Assembly (NCBI GenBank): GCA_027057345.1
Contig: JALUIX010000143.1
Location: 1 to 18,503 of the forward strand
DNA length: 18,503 nt
Direction: 5' to 3'
Source: S144-45 sp015494035
Lineage (GTDB): Bacteria; Pseudomonadota; Gammaproteobacteria; Xanthomonadales; Marinicellaceae
The notes beneath the pieces were generated by a model. The model did no database searches, was not told the DNA's origin, and was given only the letters and a program-made list of their open reading frames with translations. Each line of letters opens with the position of its first letter. Position 1 is the stretch's first letter. This document shows positions 6,856-14,012 of the stretch, piece by piece. The position numbers were made by a program, and so were the translations under genes.

Positions 6856-8170
6856 CCGCGCGTTTTTTCAGCACGGCGTAGTAAAAGCCGTCGCCACCAT
6901 CGATTTGCGGCAACAGCTGCACGCCATGGGTCTGTGGGAGGCCCTGACCCAGCGAAGGCGTCCGGGCTTCAAACTCGGGGTGTCGGGACAAAAACCGCTC
7001 CACTTGCTGTTCGTTTTCCTCATCAAAAACCGAACAGGTAGCATAAAGCAGGTGGCCGCCGGGTTTCAACAGCCCGGCCGTGGCCTCAAGGATGTCGGTC
7101 TGCTGGCGGCTAATGCGCTGGATGTCTTCGGGCTGGCGCAGGTATTTGATGTCCGGGTGGCGTCGCACCACTCCCGAGGCACTGCAGGGCACATCCAGCA
7201 AAATGCGGTCAAAACGGCCGCCAGCGGCCAGCGCGGCCTGCCACGAGGCTGGCCAGCTCCCGGGGGTGGCGAGGTTGGCCTCAAGCACTTGCACCGGCTG
7301 GCCGGCCACGGCCTGTTGCAGGCGTTGCAGGTTTTCCTGAACCCGTTGCAAGCGGCTGGCCTGCACGTCGGCGGCCACTATTTCGGCCGCTGGCGCGCGT
7401 TCCCACAAATGGCCGGTTTTGCCCCCCGGGGCGGCGCAGGCATCCAGCACCCGTTCGCCCGGGCGGGGATCAAGCAGGAAAGCGGCCCATTGGGCGTGGG
7501 CATCCTGCACGCTGAAATGGCCGGCGGCAAAGCCCGGAATGGCGCTCACCGGACGGGGTTCAATGCGCCAGGCTGTTGGCACTTGCGGGTGTTGTTCGGC
7601 CTCCGGACAGGCTTGCCGCAAGGCGTCCAGGGCCTGCGGGTGGTGCGTGTTGTGCCGCAGCCAGAAAGGCGCTTTGCGGTTATTGGCCAACAGAATGTCC
7701 TGCCAGTGGTCTGGCCACTGCTGGCGGATTTTTTCCACCCACCACAGCGGGTGATCCCATTGCGTTTCGGGCGTGAGCCGGGCTTTTGGCAGTTGCGGGG
7801 TTTTGGCCACTTTTCGCAACACCGAATTGACCAGGCCACTCAAATGCGGCTTTTTCATCACCCGTGTCAGCTTGACCGATTCGTCCACGGCCGCGTAGGC
7901 CGGTGTTTTTAAATGCAGGATTTGTGTCGTGCCCAGGTTTAGGATGGCCTGGGCCACCGGGTCGGAAGGCGTTTTTTTCACGTGTTGTTGCCAGTGAGCC
8001 TTGACACTGGGCAGGTGTCGGAAGGTTTCATAACAGGCCGAACGCACCCAGGGCTGGTGCTCGGCGGGCAGGTCTTTGAGGCGTTTGTCCAGGGCCTCAT
8101 CCAGGGTCGAAGTGCCAGCGAGCACATCGGCCAGCACGCGCACAGCGGCCTTGCGGCTGGCCAGGCTCAC
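6848..8170 (-). CDS. rsmB: 16S rRNA (cytosine-967-C5)-methyltransferase RsmB
   Basis: 440-aa S-adenosylmethionine-dependent methyltransferase that makes m5C967 in 16S rRNA during small-subunit maturation. The N-terminal 130 residues form the NusB-like RNA-binding domain. The Rossmann domain shows the SAM loop DACAAPGGKTGHL (about 243-255), motif IV DVPCSASGVVRRHPD with C329, and motif VI YATCSVFDEENE with C379. The two cysteines are the release and nucleophile residues of RNA m5C enzymes and lie at the E. coli spacing. Start is GTG at 8170, overlapping the fmt stop as GTGA; no good Shine-Dalgarno is visible, so translation probably depends on coupling to fmt. The fmt-rsmB pairing is the usual bacterial order. 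Nothing appears damaged. Confidence 0.96.
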   Translation of the reverse strand: MSLASRKAAVRVLADVLAGTSTLDEALDKRLKDLPAEHQPWVRSACYETFRHLPSVKAHWQQHVKKTPSDPVAQAILNLGTTQILHLKTPAYAAVDESVKLTRVMKKPHLSGLVNSVLRKVAKTPQLPKARLTPETQWDHPLWWVEKIRQQWPDHWQDILLANNRKAPFWLRHNTHHPQALDALRQACPEAEQHPQVPTAWRIEPRPVSAIPGFAAGHFSVQDAHAQWAAFLLDPRPGERVLDACAAPGGKTGHLWERAPAAEIVAADVQASRLQRVQENLQRLQQAVAGQPVQVLEANLATPGSWPASWQAALAAGGRFDRILLDVPCSASGVVRRHPDIKYLRQPEDIQRISRQQTDILEATAGLLKPGGHLLYATCSVFDEENEQQVERFLSRHPEFEARTPSLGQGLPQTHGVQLLPQIDGGDGFYYAVLKKRADD

Positions 8171-9150
8171 GGGGTTTTAACATCCAGGGTTTTGTCACAG
8201 GCGGCGGCCAGCCGTTCGGCATGGGCATTCAGATAATCGGCAATGGGCAGGCGCCGTTTGCCAGGGTGCTGGATTTCATCAATGGCCAGAACGCCCTGGC
8301 CGCACTGGATTTCCAGTGCCTGTTTGTCAACGCGACGAATACTGCCCGGTACCACCGGCGTTTCTGCCGGTGAGTCATCCAGCGCCCGGGCGCGCCATAT
8401 TTTGTGCGGTTGGCCGGCAATGTCTCCACGCGCCCCCGGCCACGGGTTGAAAGCATTAATCTGCCGGACAATGGCCGCAGCCGGTTGTTGCCAGTCGATT
8501 ACGGCCTCGTCGGTGGTGATCTTGTGGGCATAGGTGACGCCGTTTTCATCCTGTGGCTCGGGTGCTGGCAGTGTGTTAGTGGTCAAACCGTGCAGGCATT
8601 CATCCAGGGCCTCGGCCCCCAGTAATGACAGCCGGTCATGCAGGTCACCGGCGGTATCCTGTGGGTGAATCGGAGTGATTTTCCGCCGATATACCGGGCC
8701 GGTGTCCAGGCCGGCTTCCATGCGCATGATACACACACCAGTCTCCTGGTCGCCGGCGAGTATGGCCCGCTGAATGGGAGCAGCACCACGCCAGCGGGGC
8801 AGCAGCGAGGCGTGTATGTTCCAGCAGCCATGGCGGGGAATGTCCAGCACTGCCTGGGGCAAGATCAGGCCGTAGGCCACCACCACCATCAGGTCGGGCT
8901 TGAGTTCAGCCAGCCGTTGCTGCCAGTGGGCATCGCGCAGTGTTTCAGGCTGCCAGACGGGTATTCCGGCATCCAGAGCCGCCTGCTTGACCGGGCTTTG
9001 GCGCAACGTGCGTCCGCGCCCGGCAGGTTTGTCCGGCTGGGTCAATACGGCCTGCACAGTGTGCGGGCCGTCAATCAAGCGGCGCAAGGGCGGCACGGAA
9101 AAATCCGGGGTGCCGGCAAACACGATGTTGAGTGGTTGAGCCGTGGTCAT
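8167..9150 (-). CDS. fmt: Methionyl-tRNA formyltransferase
   Basis: 327-aa enzyme that transfers a formyl group from 10-formyl-tetrahydrofolate to Met-tRNAfMet for translation initiation. The N-terminal formyltransferase fold starts with IVFAGTPDFSVPPL. The catalytic set is complete: N111 and H113 in NIHASLLPRW and D149 in EAGLDTGPV. The loop with LTQPDKPAGRGR (about 36-47) is the family signature for binding the acceptor stem. The C-terminal OB-like domain (about 205-315) completes the normal length. An AAGGA about 8 nt before the ATG gives a fair ribosome site. Unusually, the peptide deformylase gene (def) is not upstream; tdk is, 60 nt away. The stop overlaps the rsmB GTG. Confidence 0.97.
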   Translation of the reverse strand: MTTAQPLNIVFAGTPDFSVPPLRRLIDGPHTVQAVLTQPDKPAGRGRTLRQSPVKQAALDAGIPVWQPETLRDAHWQQRLAELKPDLMVVVAYGLILPQAVLDIPRHGCWNIHASLLPRWRGAAPIQRAILAGDQETGVCIMRMEAGLDTGPVYRRKITPIHPQDTAGDLHDRLSLLGAEALDECLHGLTTNTLPAPEPQDENGVTYAHKITTDEAVIDWQQPAAAIVRQINAFNPWPGARGDIAGQPHKIWRARALDDSPAETPVVPGSIRRVDKQALEIQCGQGVLAIDEIQHPGKRRLPIADYLNAHAERLAAACDKTLDVKTP

Positions 9151-9210
9151 GGCTTGTTTCCTTGGTTGCTGAGCTGGGTGGCGCCGGAAAGCGGTTTGTG
9201 GTGTTGGCGG

Positions 9211-9843
9211 TCAAGAACGCGAGTCGTCAAAGGGCAAGGGACACTGCACCGGTTCGATGACGCCCTGGTCGTGAAAAATGCGTTTGTATTCGGCCCGGGA
9301 CACCGACACGTAGCGTTCGTTGCCGCCGATTTCCACCTGTTTGCCGGATTTAATGGCGCGACCCTGTTCGTCAATGCGAATCACCATGGTGGCTTTCTTG
9401 CCGGTATGACAGATGGTTTTCAATTCCTTCAGTTCATCGGCCCAGGCCAGCAGATACTGGCTGCCCTCGAACAGCTCGCCGCGGAAATCCGTGCGCAGGC
9501 CGTAAGCCAGCACCGGTATGCCCAGGCGGTCAGCAATTTCCGTCAACTGGTAAACCTGGGCCTTGGTGAGAAACTGCGATTCGTCCACCAGCACGCAATC
9601 AATGGCCTGTTGCCGGTGCATTTCGCCCACGCGGTGATAAAGGTCGTCTTCGGGGTTGAAAACTTCTGCGCTGGCTTCCAGACCAATGCGTGAGGCCACC
9701 TTGCCGCGGCCATAGCGGTCATCCAGGGCCGGTGCCAGGATCACCGTGTGCATGCCTCGCTCACGGTAATTGTAACTGGATTGCAGCAAGTGCGTGGTTT
9801 TGCCCGCGTTCATGGCGGAATAGTAAAAATACAGTTTGGCCAT
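9211..9843 (-). CDS. tdk: Thymidine kinase (type II)
   Basis: 210-aa thymidine kinase phosphorylating deoxythymidine with ATP in pyrimidine salvage. It follows the E. coli Tdk sequence closely from MAKLYFYYSAMNAGKTT, with the P-loop at about 9-17, Walker B-like VLVDESQFL with catalytic E88, YGLRTDFRGELF and the lasso/nucleoside segment IGGNERYVSV at about 172-181. Start at ATG 9843 matches the family N-terminus; an upstream TTG at 9882 would add 13 atypical residues. Odd point: of the four zinc ligands usual in type II enzymes only C145 remains; the next site is T147 and the C-terminal pair is S182 and E185. The fold may hold without structural zinc. It lies 39 nt after the GGDEF-EAL gene stop and 60 nt before fmt, probably co-transcribed. 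Confidence 0.96.
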   Translation of the reverse strand: MAKLYFYYSAMNAGKTTHLLQSSYNYRERGMHTVILAPALDDRYGRGKVASRIGLEASAEVFNPEDDLYHRVGEMHRQQAIDCVLVDESQFLTKAQVYQLTEIADRLGIPVLAYGLRTDFRGELFEGSQYLLAWADELKELKTICHTGKKATMVIRIDEQGRAIKSGKQVEIGGNERYVSVSRAEYKRIFHDQGVIEPVQCPLPFDDSRS

Positions 9844-9882
9844 CGGGTTGGCTGCCAGGCTGAGGTGGAAAGCCAGGAACAA

Positions 9883-12021
9883 TCAGGCCAGCGGTTGAGG
9901 CCTGGCCAGATGATGCCCCTGAAACAGGTTGACACCCAGTTGGCTCAAGGTTTCCAGTGTCTGCGCGTCTTCCACGTGCTCGGCAATGGTGGTCTTGTTA
10001 ATGGTCTGGGCAATGTACACCACCGATTTGACGATGGCTTCATTGATTTTATCATCATTCAGGCCTTTGACAAATTGGCCGTCAATCTTGATGTAGTCAA
10101 ATGGCAGGTCTTTCAGGTAGGTAAAGCTGGTCAGGCCCTTGCCAAAATCATCCAGGGCAAAATGGCAGCCGTTTTCCTGGAACAACAGCATGAATTTGCG
10201 CGCGCTTTGCAGGTCCTGGATAATTTCGTTTTCTGTGATTTCGAAGCAGATCCGGTCATAGGGTATCTGCCAGGTGGCAAACTGCTGCAACACAAAATCG
10301 AGAAAGGCCGGCTTGGTGATGGACTGGCCGGACAGGTTGATGCTGTAAACCCGGTCAGATCCGTTGTCCTGCTGTCGCAACCAGGAAAACAGCGACTCAA
10401 CCACCCAGCGGTCCAGAGATTCGGCCAGGCCAAACCGCTCAATGGCGGGCATAAAGGCTTTAGGCTCGGTGATCTTGCCCTTTTCTCCCACATGCCGGAC
10501 CAGGATTTCCCGGTAACACTCTTGACCCTTGTTGTGATTGAAAACCGGCTGCTGCCACAACTGTAACTTGTCGTTGGCGATGGCGCTTTGCATGCGTTCA
10601 AACCAAGCCAGCTCCTGATGCGATTGATGAATGCGGTCTTTTTCATCGTGATAAATGACCAGGCAGTCGCGACCACCAGTCTTGGCCAGGTAGCAGGCTT
10701 CGTCGGCCTTGATAAAAATGCTTTTGGTGGTGTCACGCTGGTTGGCGCTGATGAGGCCAATGCTGATGCCCAGGCGGTATTCCTTGTCTTGTTGGATCAG
10801 CCGGTAGGCTTTCACCGCCTGACGGATTTTTTCGGCGATCTCAATGGCCTGCTTTTGCGTTTTGCCGAACAGAATCATGCCGAACTCATCGCCGCCGAGT
10901 CGGCACAGATCGCCGTCTTCCTGGGTCACTTGCAGCAGAATTTGGCTTAATTCACGTAAGGCGCGATCGCCGGTGACATGCCCGCAGGCGTCATTGATGG
11001 CTTTGAAATAGTCCACGTCCATGTACAGGAAAGCGACCTGGTTTTTTTGCGTGCCACGCAGCAGGCGCGTGAGCTTGTTTTCACACCAGCGGCGGTTGTA
11101 GAGGCCGGTCAACGGGTCGCTATAGGCTTGCTTCATGACGCGCTTTAACAAAGTGCTTTGCCGCGTGATGTCCTTGTAATACCAGCAACGGCCTTCAATT
11201 TTGCCACTCAGTATTTGCGGGGCGGTAAAGCGCTCGATGACTCGCCCGTCTTTCAGGTGAATGACGTCCTGACTTTTTTCGGAGAAGTCGTGGTAAAAGC
11301 GTTCGATATCGGGTATGTGGGTTTTGTCCATGTCTACCAGCGAGCGAATATGGCGGCGGATTTGCTGCAGGTCGCGATTCAGACGCAGGGCCTCTGGGAT
11401 GTGCCACATGTCCCAGAAGTTCTGGTTGACGGCCACGATTTTTTCTCGGGTATTGACCAGCACAATGGCATCCGGGGCCGCTTCCAAAACGGATTCATGC
11501 AGGGAAATCAGCTTTTTGTTGGCTTTTTCGGTCAGCACCTGTCGCGTGATATCAATACTGAATCCGCGCATGCCGGCGAAACGCCCCCGGTTGTCGTAAA
11601 AGGGCACGCCATCAGACAACAAATAAACCGAAGCGCCATTCTTGCCTTTTGTTTTCAGGGAAAACCCGCGAAAAGGGCCTGGTTCCTTTGCGATTGATCG
11701 CAACCAGGCGTTCAGGTCATCGCCTTGCACAAAATCGGCCAGGGTTTTGCCAAGCACTTCTTCGGGCTTCCAGCCGTATTTCTCTTCCAGCACCGGATTA
11801 AGCCAGGTGTAGCGAAACTGCGAATCGGTTTCCCAAAACAGGATGCTGCTGTCCTGAACCAGCGAGCCCAGGCATCGAACTCCGGTGTTGTCAGTTTCTT
11901 CCAGCACCTGCTGTAATTCCCGATACACGGCCAGGGCCGAGGCCGGGTCAGCCTTCAGCTGTTGCAACCACTGGGTGATATATTCGGATGGTTTGCCGGT
12001 CAATGCAGCCTCTTTCCCCAT
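9883..12021 (-). CDS. PAS-PAS-GGDEF-EAL cyclic-di-GMP signalling protein
   Basis: About 712 aa from the ATG chosen. No membrane helix, so cytoplasmic. Order: PAS (about 58-165, ending GFSIDITRQ), PAS (about 175-290, ending WYYKDITRQ), diguanylate cyclase (about 295-460) and EAL phosphodiesterase (about 475-712). The cyclase has an exact GGDEF at 376-380; the upstream inhibitory I-site reads E-D-G-D instead of RxxD, so product feedback is probably absent. The EAL domain keeps its metal and catalytic residues: E505 in REILVR, N in INLSGQS, E in FEITENE, DDFGKG, IKIDGQF, AEHVED and FQGHH. Both activities are therefore possible. Start is uncertain: in-frame GTG 12147 and ATGs 12126 and 12057 lie upstream, but an extended -10 at 12138-12146 and absent Shine-Dalgarno sites favour 12021, or TTG 12003 with GAGG 5 nt ahead. 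Confidence 0.93.
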   Translation of the reverse strand: MGKEAALTGKPSEYITQWLQQLKADPASALAVYRELQQVLEETDNTGVRCLGSLVQDSSILFWETDSQFRYTWLNPVLEEKYGWKPEEVLGKTLADFVQGDDLNAWLRSIAKEPGPFRGFSLKTKGKNGASVYLLSDGVPFYDNRGRFAGMRGFSIDITRQVLTEKANKKLISLHESVLEAAPDAIVLVNTREKIVAVNQNFWDMWHIPEALRLNRDLQQIRRHIRSLVDMDKTHIPDIERFYHDFSEKSQDVIHLKDGRVIERFTAPQILSGKIEGRCWYYKDITRQSTLLKRVMKQAYSDPLTGLYNRRWCENKLTRLLRGTQKNQVAFLYMDVDYFKAINDACGHVTGDRALRELSQILLQVTQEDGDLCRLGGDEFGMILFGKTQKQAIEIAEKIRQAVKAYRLIQQDKEYRLGISIGLISANQRDTTKSIFIKADEACYLAKTGGRDCLVIYHDEKDRIHQSHQELAWFERMQSAIANDKLQLWQQPVFNHNKGQECYREILVRHVGEKGKITEPKAFMPAIERFGLAESLDRWVVESLFSWLRQQDNGSDRVYSINLSGQSITKPAFLDFVLQQFATWQIPYDRICFEITENEIIQDLQSARKFMLLFQENGCHFALDDFGKGLTSFTYLKDLPFDYIKIDGQFVKGLNDDKINEAIVKSVVYIAQTINKTTIAEHVEDAQTLETLSQLGVNLFQGHHLARPQPLA

Positions 12022-12137
12022 GTTGCGGTTTACCTGGAAGATAAACCGACCTTTCATATCGGTCGCTGTTCGTTTGGGCGATTGCGCCGATAGTTTTCTG
12101 CCCGAAGCGTAAGCAGCTTGGGCCATTCCCCAAGCTA

Positions 12138-12146
12138 AATATAGCA
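12138..12146 (-). promoter_or_regulatory. Extended -10 promoter candidate for the GGDEF-EAL/tdk/fmt run
   Basis: Minus strand reads TGCTATATT, an extended -10 (TGnTATATT). No good -35 lies 16-18 nt upstream. It sits in the 212-bp gap between lpd and the GGDEF-EAL start, the largest non-coding gap here. Transcription would begin near 12131. No convincing hairpin-plus-T-tract terminator for lpd was seen in the same gap. Confidence 0.38.
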
Positions 12147-12233
12147 CACAATGCCGGCTGTGGTTTTACGAAAAAGGCGTCAAAAAGATTCCTGGCTAAA
12201 TGTATCCATATTTTTCAGTTTTTGGTTTATTGC

Positions 12234-14012
12234 TTATTTTCGGGCCTTGGGGGGAATCAGGTCGGTGATGCTGCCATCAAAAATTTCTGCGGCCATGGCC
12301 ACGGACTCGCTCAGGGTTGGGTGCGGGTGAATGGTCAGGGCGATATCACTGGCATCGGAACCCATTTCGATAGCGTGTGCGACTTCCGCAATCAGCTCAC
12401 CGGCATTGACGCCGGTGATGCCACCGCCGATGACGCGACGGCTTTGTGGGTCAAATAACAGTTTGGTCAGGCCCTCGGTGCGATCAAGACCCAGGGCGCG
12501 GCCACTGGCAGCCCACGGGAAAACCGCTTTTTCGTAGGCAATGCCGCGTTGTTTGGCCTCGGTTTCGGTCAGGCCAACCCAGGATACTTCCGGGTCGGTG
12601 TAGGCCACCGACGGAATCACCAACGCATCAAACGCCACCTTGTGTCCGGCGGCCACTTCGGCGGCTACTTTGGCTTCGTGCGTGGCCTTGTGCGCCAGCA
12701 TGGGCTGACCCACCACATCACCAATGGCGAAAATGTGCGGCACGTTGGTGCGCATTTGTTTGTTCACAGCAATAAAGCCGCGTTCATCCACCGCCACGCC
12801 GGCTTTTTCCGCCGCAATCAGGGTGCCATTGGGCTGGCGCCCCACGGCCACCAGTATCTTGTCGTATATGGCGCCTTGGCCATCGTCAAAAGTCACCTTG
12901 AGGCCGTTTTTCTGCACCTTGACGTCCGTAACGCGCTGGCCCAGGCGAATGGCCTGCAGTTGCTTTTTCAAGCGCTGCTGCAATGGCCTGACCAGATCCT
13001 TGTCAGCACCGGGAATCAGTTGCTGTTGCATTTCCACCACCGAGACCGAGGAACCCAGGGCAGAATAAACGGTGGCCATTTCCAGGCCGATAATGCCACC
13101 ACCGATGATCAGCAGCTTTTCGGGAATATCACGCAGTTCCAGCGCATCGGTGGAATCCATTACGCGCGCGTCCTGCCACGGTATAGCCGGCAGTTTGAAT
13201 ACCCGCGAACCCACGGCAATAATGGCCTGGTTAAAGGTGATGGTGCTTGGCGAGTTGTTGCTGGAGTCACTGGGTGTAATTTCCACGGCATGATCCGAAG
13301 CAAAGCGGGCCTGGCCGTGGATGACGGACACGCCACGTTGTTTGGCCATGGCCGCCAGGCCACCGGTGAGTTTGTTCACAACGCTGTTCTTCCACGTCAG
13401 CAGGCCCTCGCGGTCAATCTCCGGGGGCGAAAATGTGATGCCGTGAGCGTTCATGTGTTCGGCTTCGCGAATCACGGTCGCGGCATGCAGCAGGGCTTTG
13501 GAAGGAATGCAGCCCACATTCAGGCACACGCCACCCAGGGTCGGGTGGCGCTCCACCAGCGTGACCTTGAGCCCCAGGTCTGCGGCGCGAAAGGCCGCCG
13601 TGTAACCCCCGGGGCCACCACCAATCACCAGCAGTTCGGTGTCGTAGGACGCGCCAGCAGTTTGGGTTTCGGGGGAAGCCGAGGGCGGGTTTTCTTCGGC
13701 TGACGGCGTTTTGTCCGATGCTTCAGTGGCTGTGGCTCCGGTTTGTGCGGTTTCTTCGGTGGCTTCAGTGGCTTCAGCCAGCACGGTGGCAATGAGGCTG
13801 CCGGGGCTGACGTTTTGGCCTTCGCTGACCAGTACTTCGGCAATTTTTCCGGCATACGGGCTGGGAATTTCCATGGTGGCCTTGTCGCTTTCCAGGGTAA
13901 TCAGCGGCTGTTCTTTTTCCACCGTGTCGCCAGGGGCGATGAGTACTTCGATGACTGGCACGTTGTCAAAATCGCCCAGATCGGGCACCAGGATGTCTTT
14001 GAGCTGGCTCAT
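12234..14012 (-). CDS. lpdA: Dihydrolipoyl dehydrogenase (E3) with N-terminal lipoyl domain
   Basis: 592 aa, about 120 longer than plain E3 because of an added N-terminal lipoyl domain (1-80, lipoylated K44 in ESDKATMEIP) and an Ala/Glu/Thr/Pro-rich linker (about 80-122). The flavoprotein part begins with FAD-binding VIGGGPGGYTAAFRAA, then the redox disulfide C163/C168 in GGVCLNVGCIPSK, an NAD-binding IIGGGIIGLEMA at about 315-326, a second FAD contact AIGDVVGQPMLAHKA, and the catalytic H564/E569 in HPHPTLSES at the dimer interface. It reoxidises dihydrolipoyl groups with NAD+. The start overlaps the aceF stop as ATGA, and linkage to aceE/aceF marks it as the pyruvate dehydrogenase E3, though it may also serve oxoglutarate dehydrogenase or the glycine system. 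The lipoyl coding region shares a near-identical DNA tract with aceF. Confidence 0.97.
   Translation of the reverse strand: MSQLKDILVPDLGDFDNVPVIEVLIAPGDTVEKEQPLITLESDKATMEIPSPYAGKIAEVLVSEGQNVSPGSLIATVLAEATEATEETAQTGATATEASDKTPSAEENPPSASPETQTAGASYDTELLVIGGGPGGYTAAFRAADLGLKVTLVERHPTLGGVCLNVGCIPSKALLHAATVIREAEHMNAHGITFSPPEIDREGLLTWKNSVVNKLTGGLAAMAKQRGVSVIHGQARFASDHAVEITPSDSSNNSPSTITFNQAIIAVGSRVFKLPAIPWQDARVMDSTDALELRDIPEKLLIIGGGIIGLEMATVYSALGSSVSVVEMQQQLIPGADKDLVRPLQQRLKKQLQAIRLGQRVTDVKVQKNGLKVTFDDGQGAIYDKILVAVGRQPNGTLIAAEKAGVAVDERGFIAVNKQMRTNVPHIFAIGDVVGQPMLAHKATHEAKVAAEVAAGHKVAFDALVIPSVAYTDPEVSWVGLTETEAKQRGIAYEKAVFPWAASGRALGLDRTEGLTKLLFDPQSRRVIGGGITGVNAGELIAEVAHAIEMGSDASDIALTIHPHPTLSESVAMAAEIFDGSITDLIPPKARK
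13864..13907. repeat. Direct repeat copy 1 in the lpd lipoyl domain
   Basis: 44-bp tract matching 15201-15244 in the same orientation at 43 of 44 positions (32 consecutive identical bases, one G/C difference). It covers the codons of the lipoyl-lysine hairpin (LITLESDKATMEIP). Identity falls off immediately on both sides. Confidence 0.85.

Noticed and set aside
6650..7912. 420-codon plus-strand open frame opposite rsmB and DUF4390
   Set aside because: Antisense shadow of rsmB, whose catalytic motifs are all intact; no family features in the plus-strand translation.
8638..9693. 351-codon plus-strand open frame spanning fmt and tdk
   Set aside because: Crosses two well-supported opposite-strand genes; no recognisable protein features.
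12148..12233. Intrinsic terminator after lpd
   Set aside because: T-rich runs are present, but no GC-rich hairpin precedes them; the short GCTA/TAGC dyad overlaps the -10 candidate instead.
12549..13703. 384-codon plus-strand open frame opposite lpd
   Set aside because: Antisense shadow of the flavoprotein part of lpd, His/Gln/Gly-rich, with no domain.
13625..13855. Pro/Lys-rich minus-strand frame in the lpd linker region
   Set aside because: Out-of-frame translation of the Ala/Glu/Pro-rich interdomain linker; low-complexity shadow.
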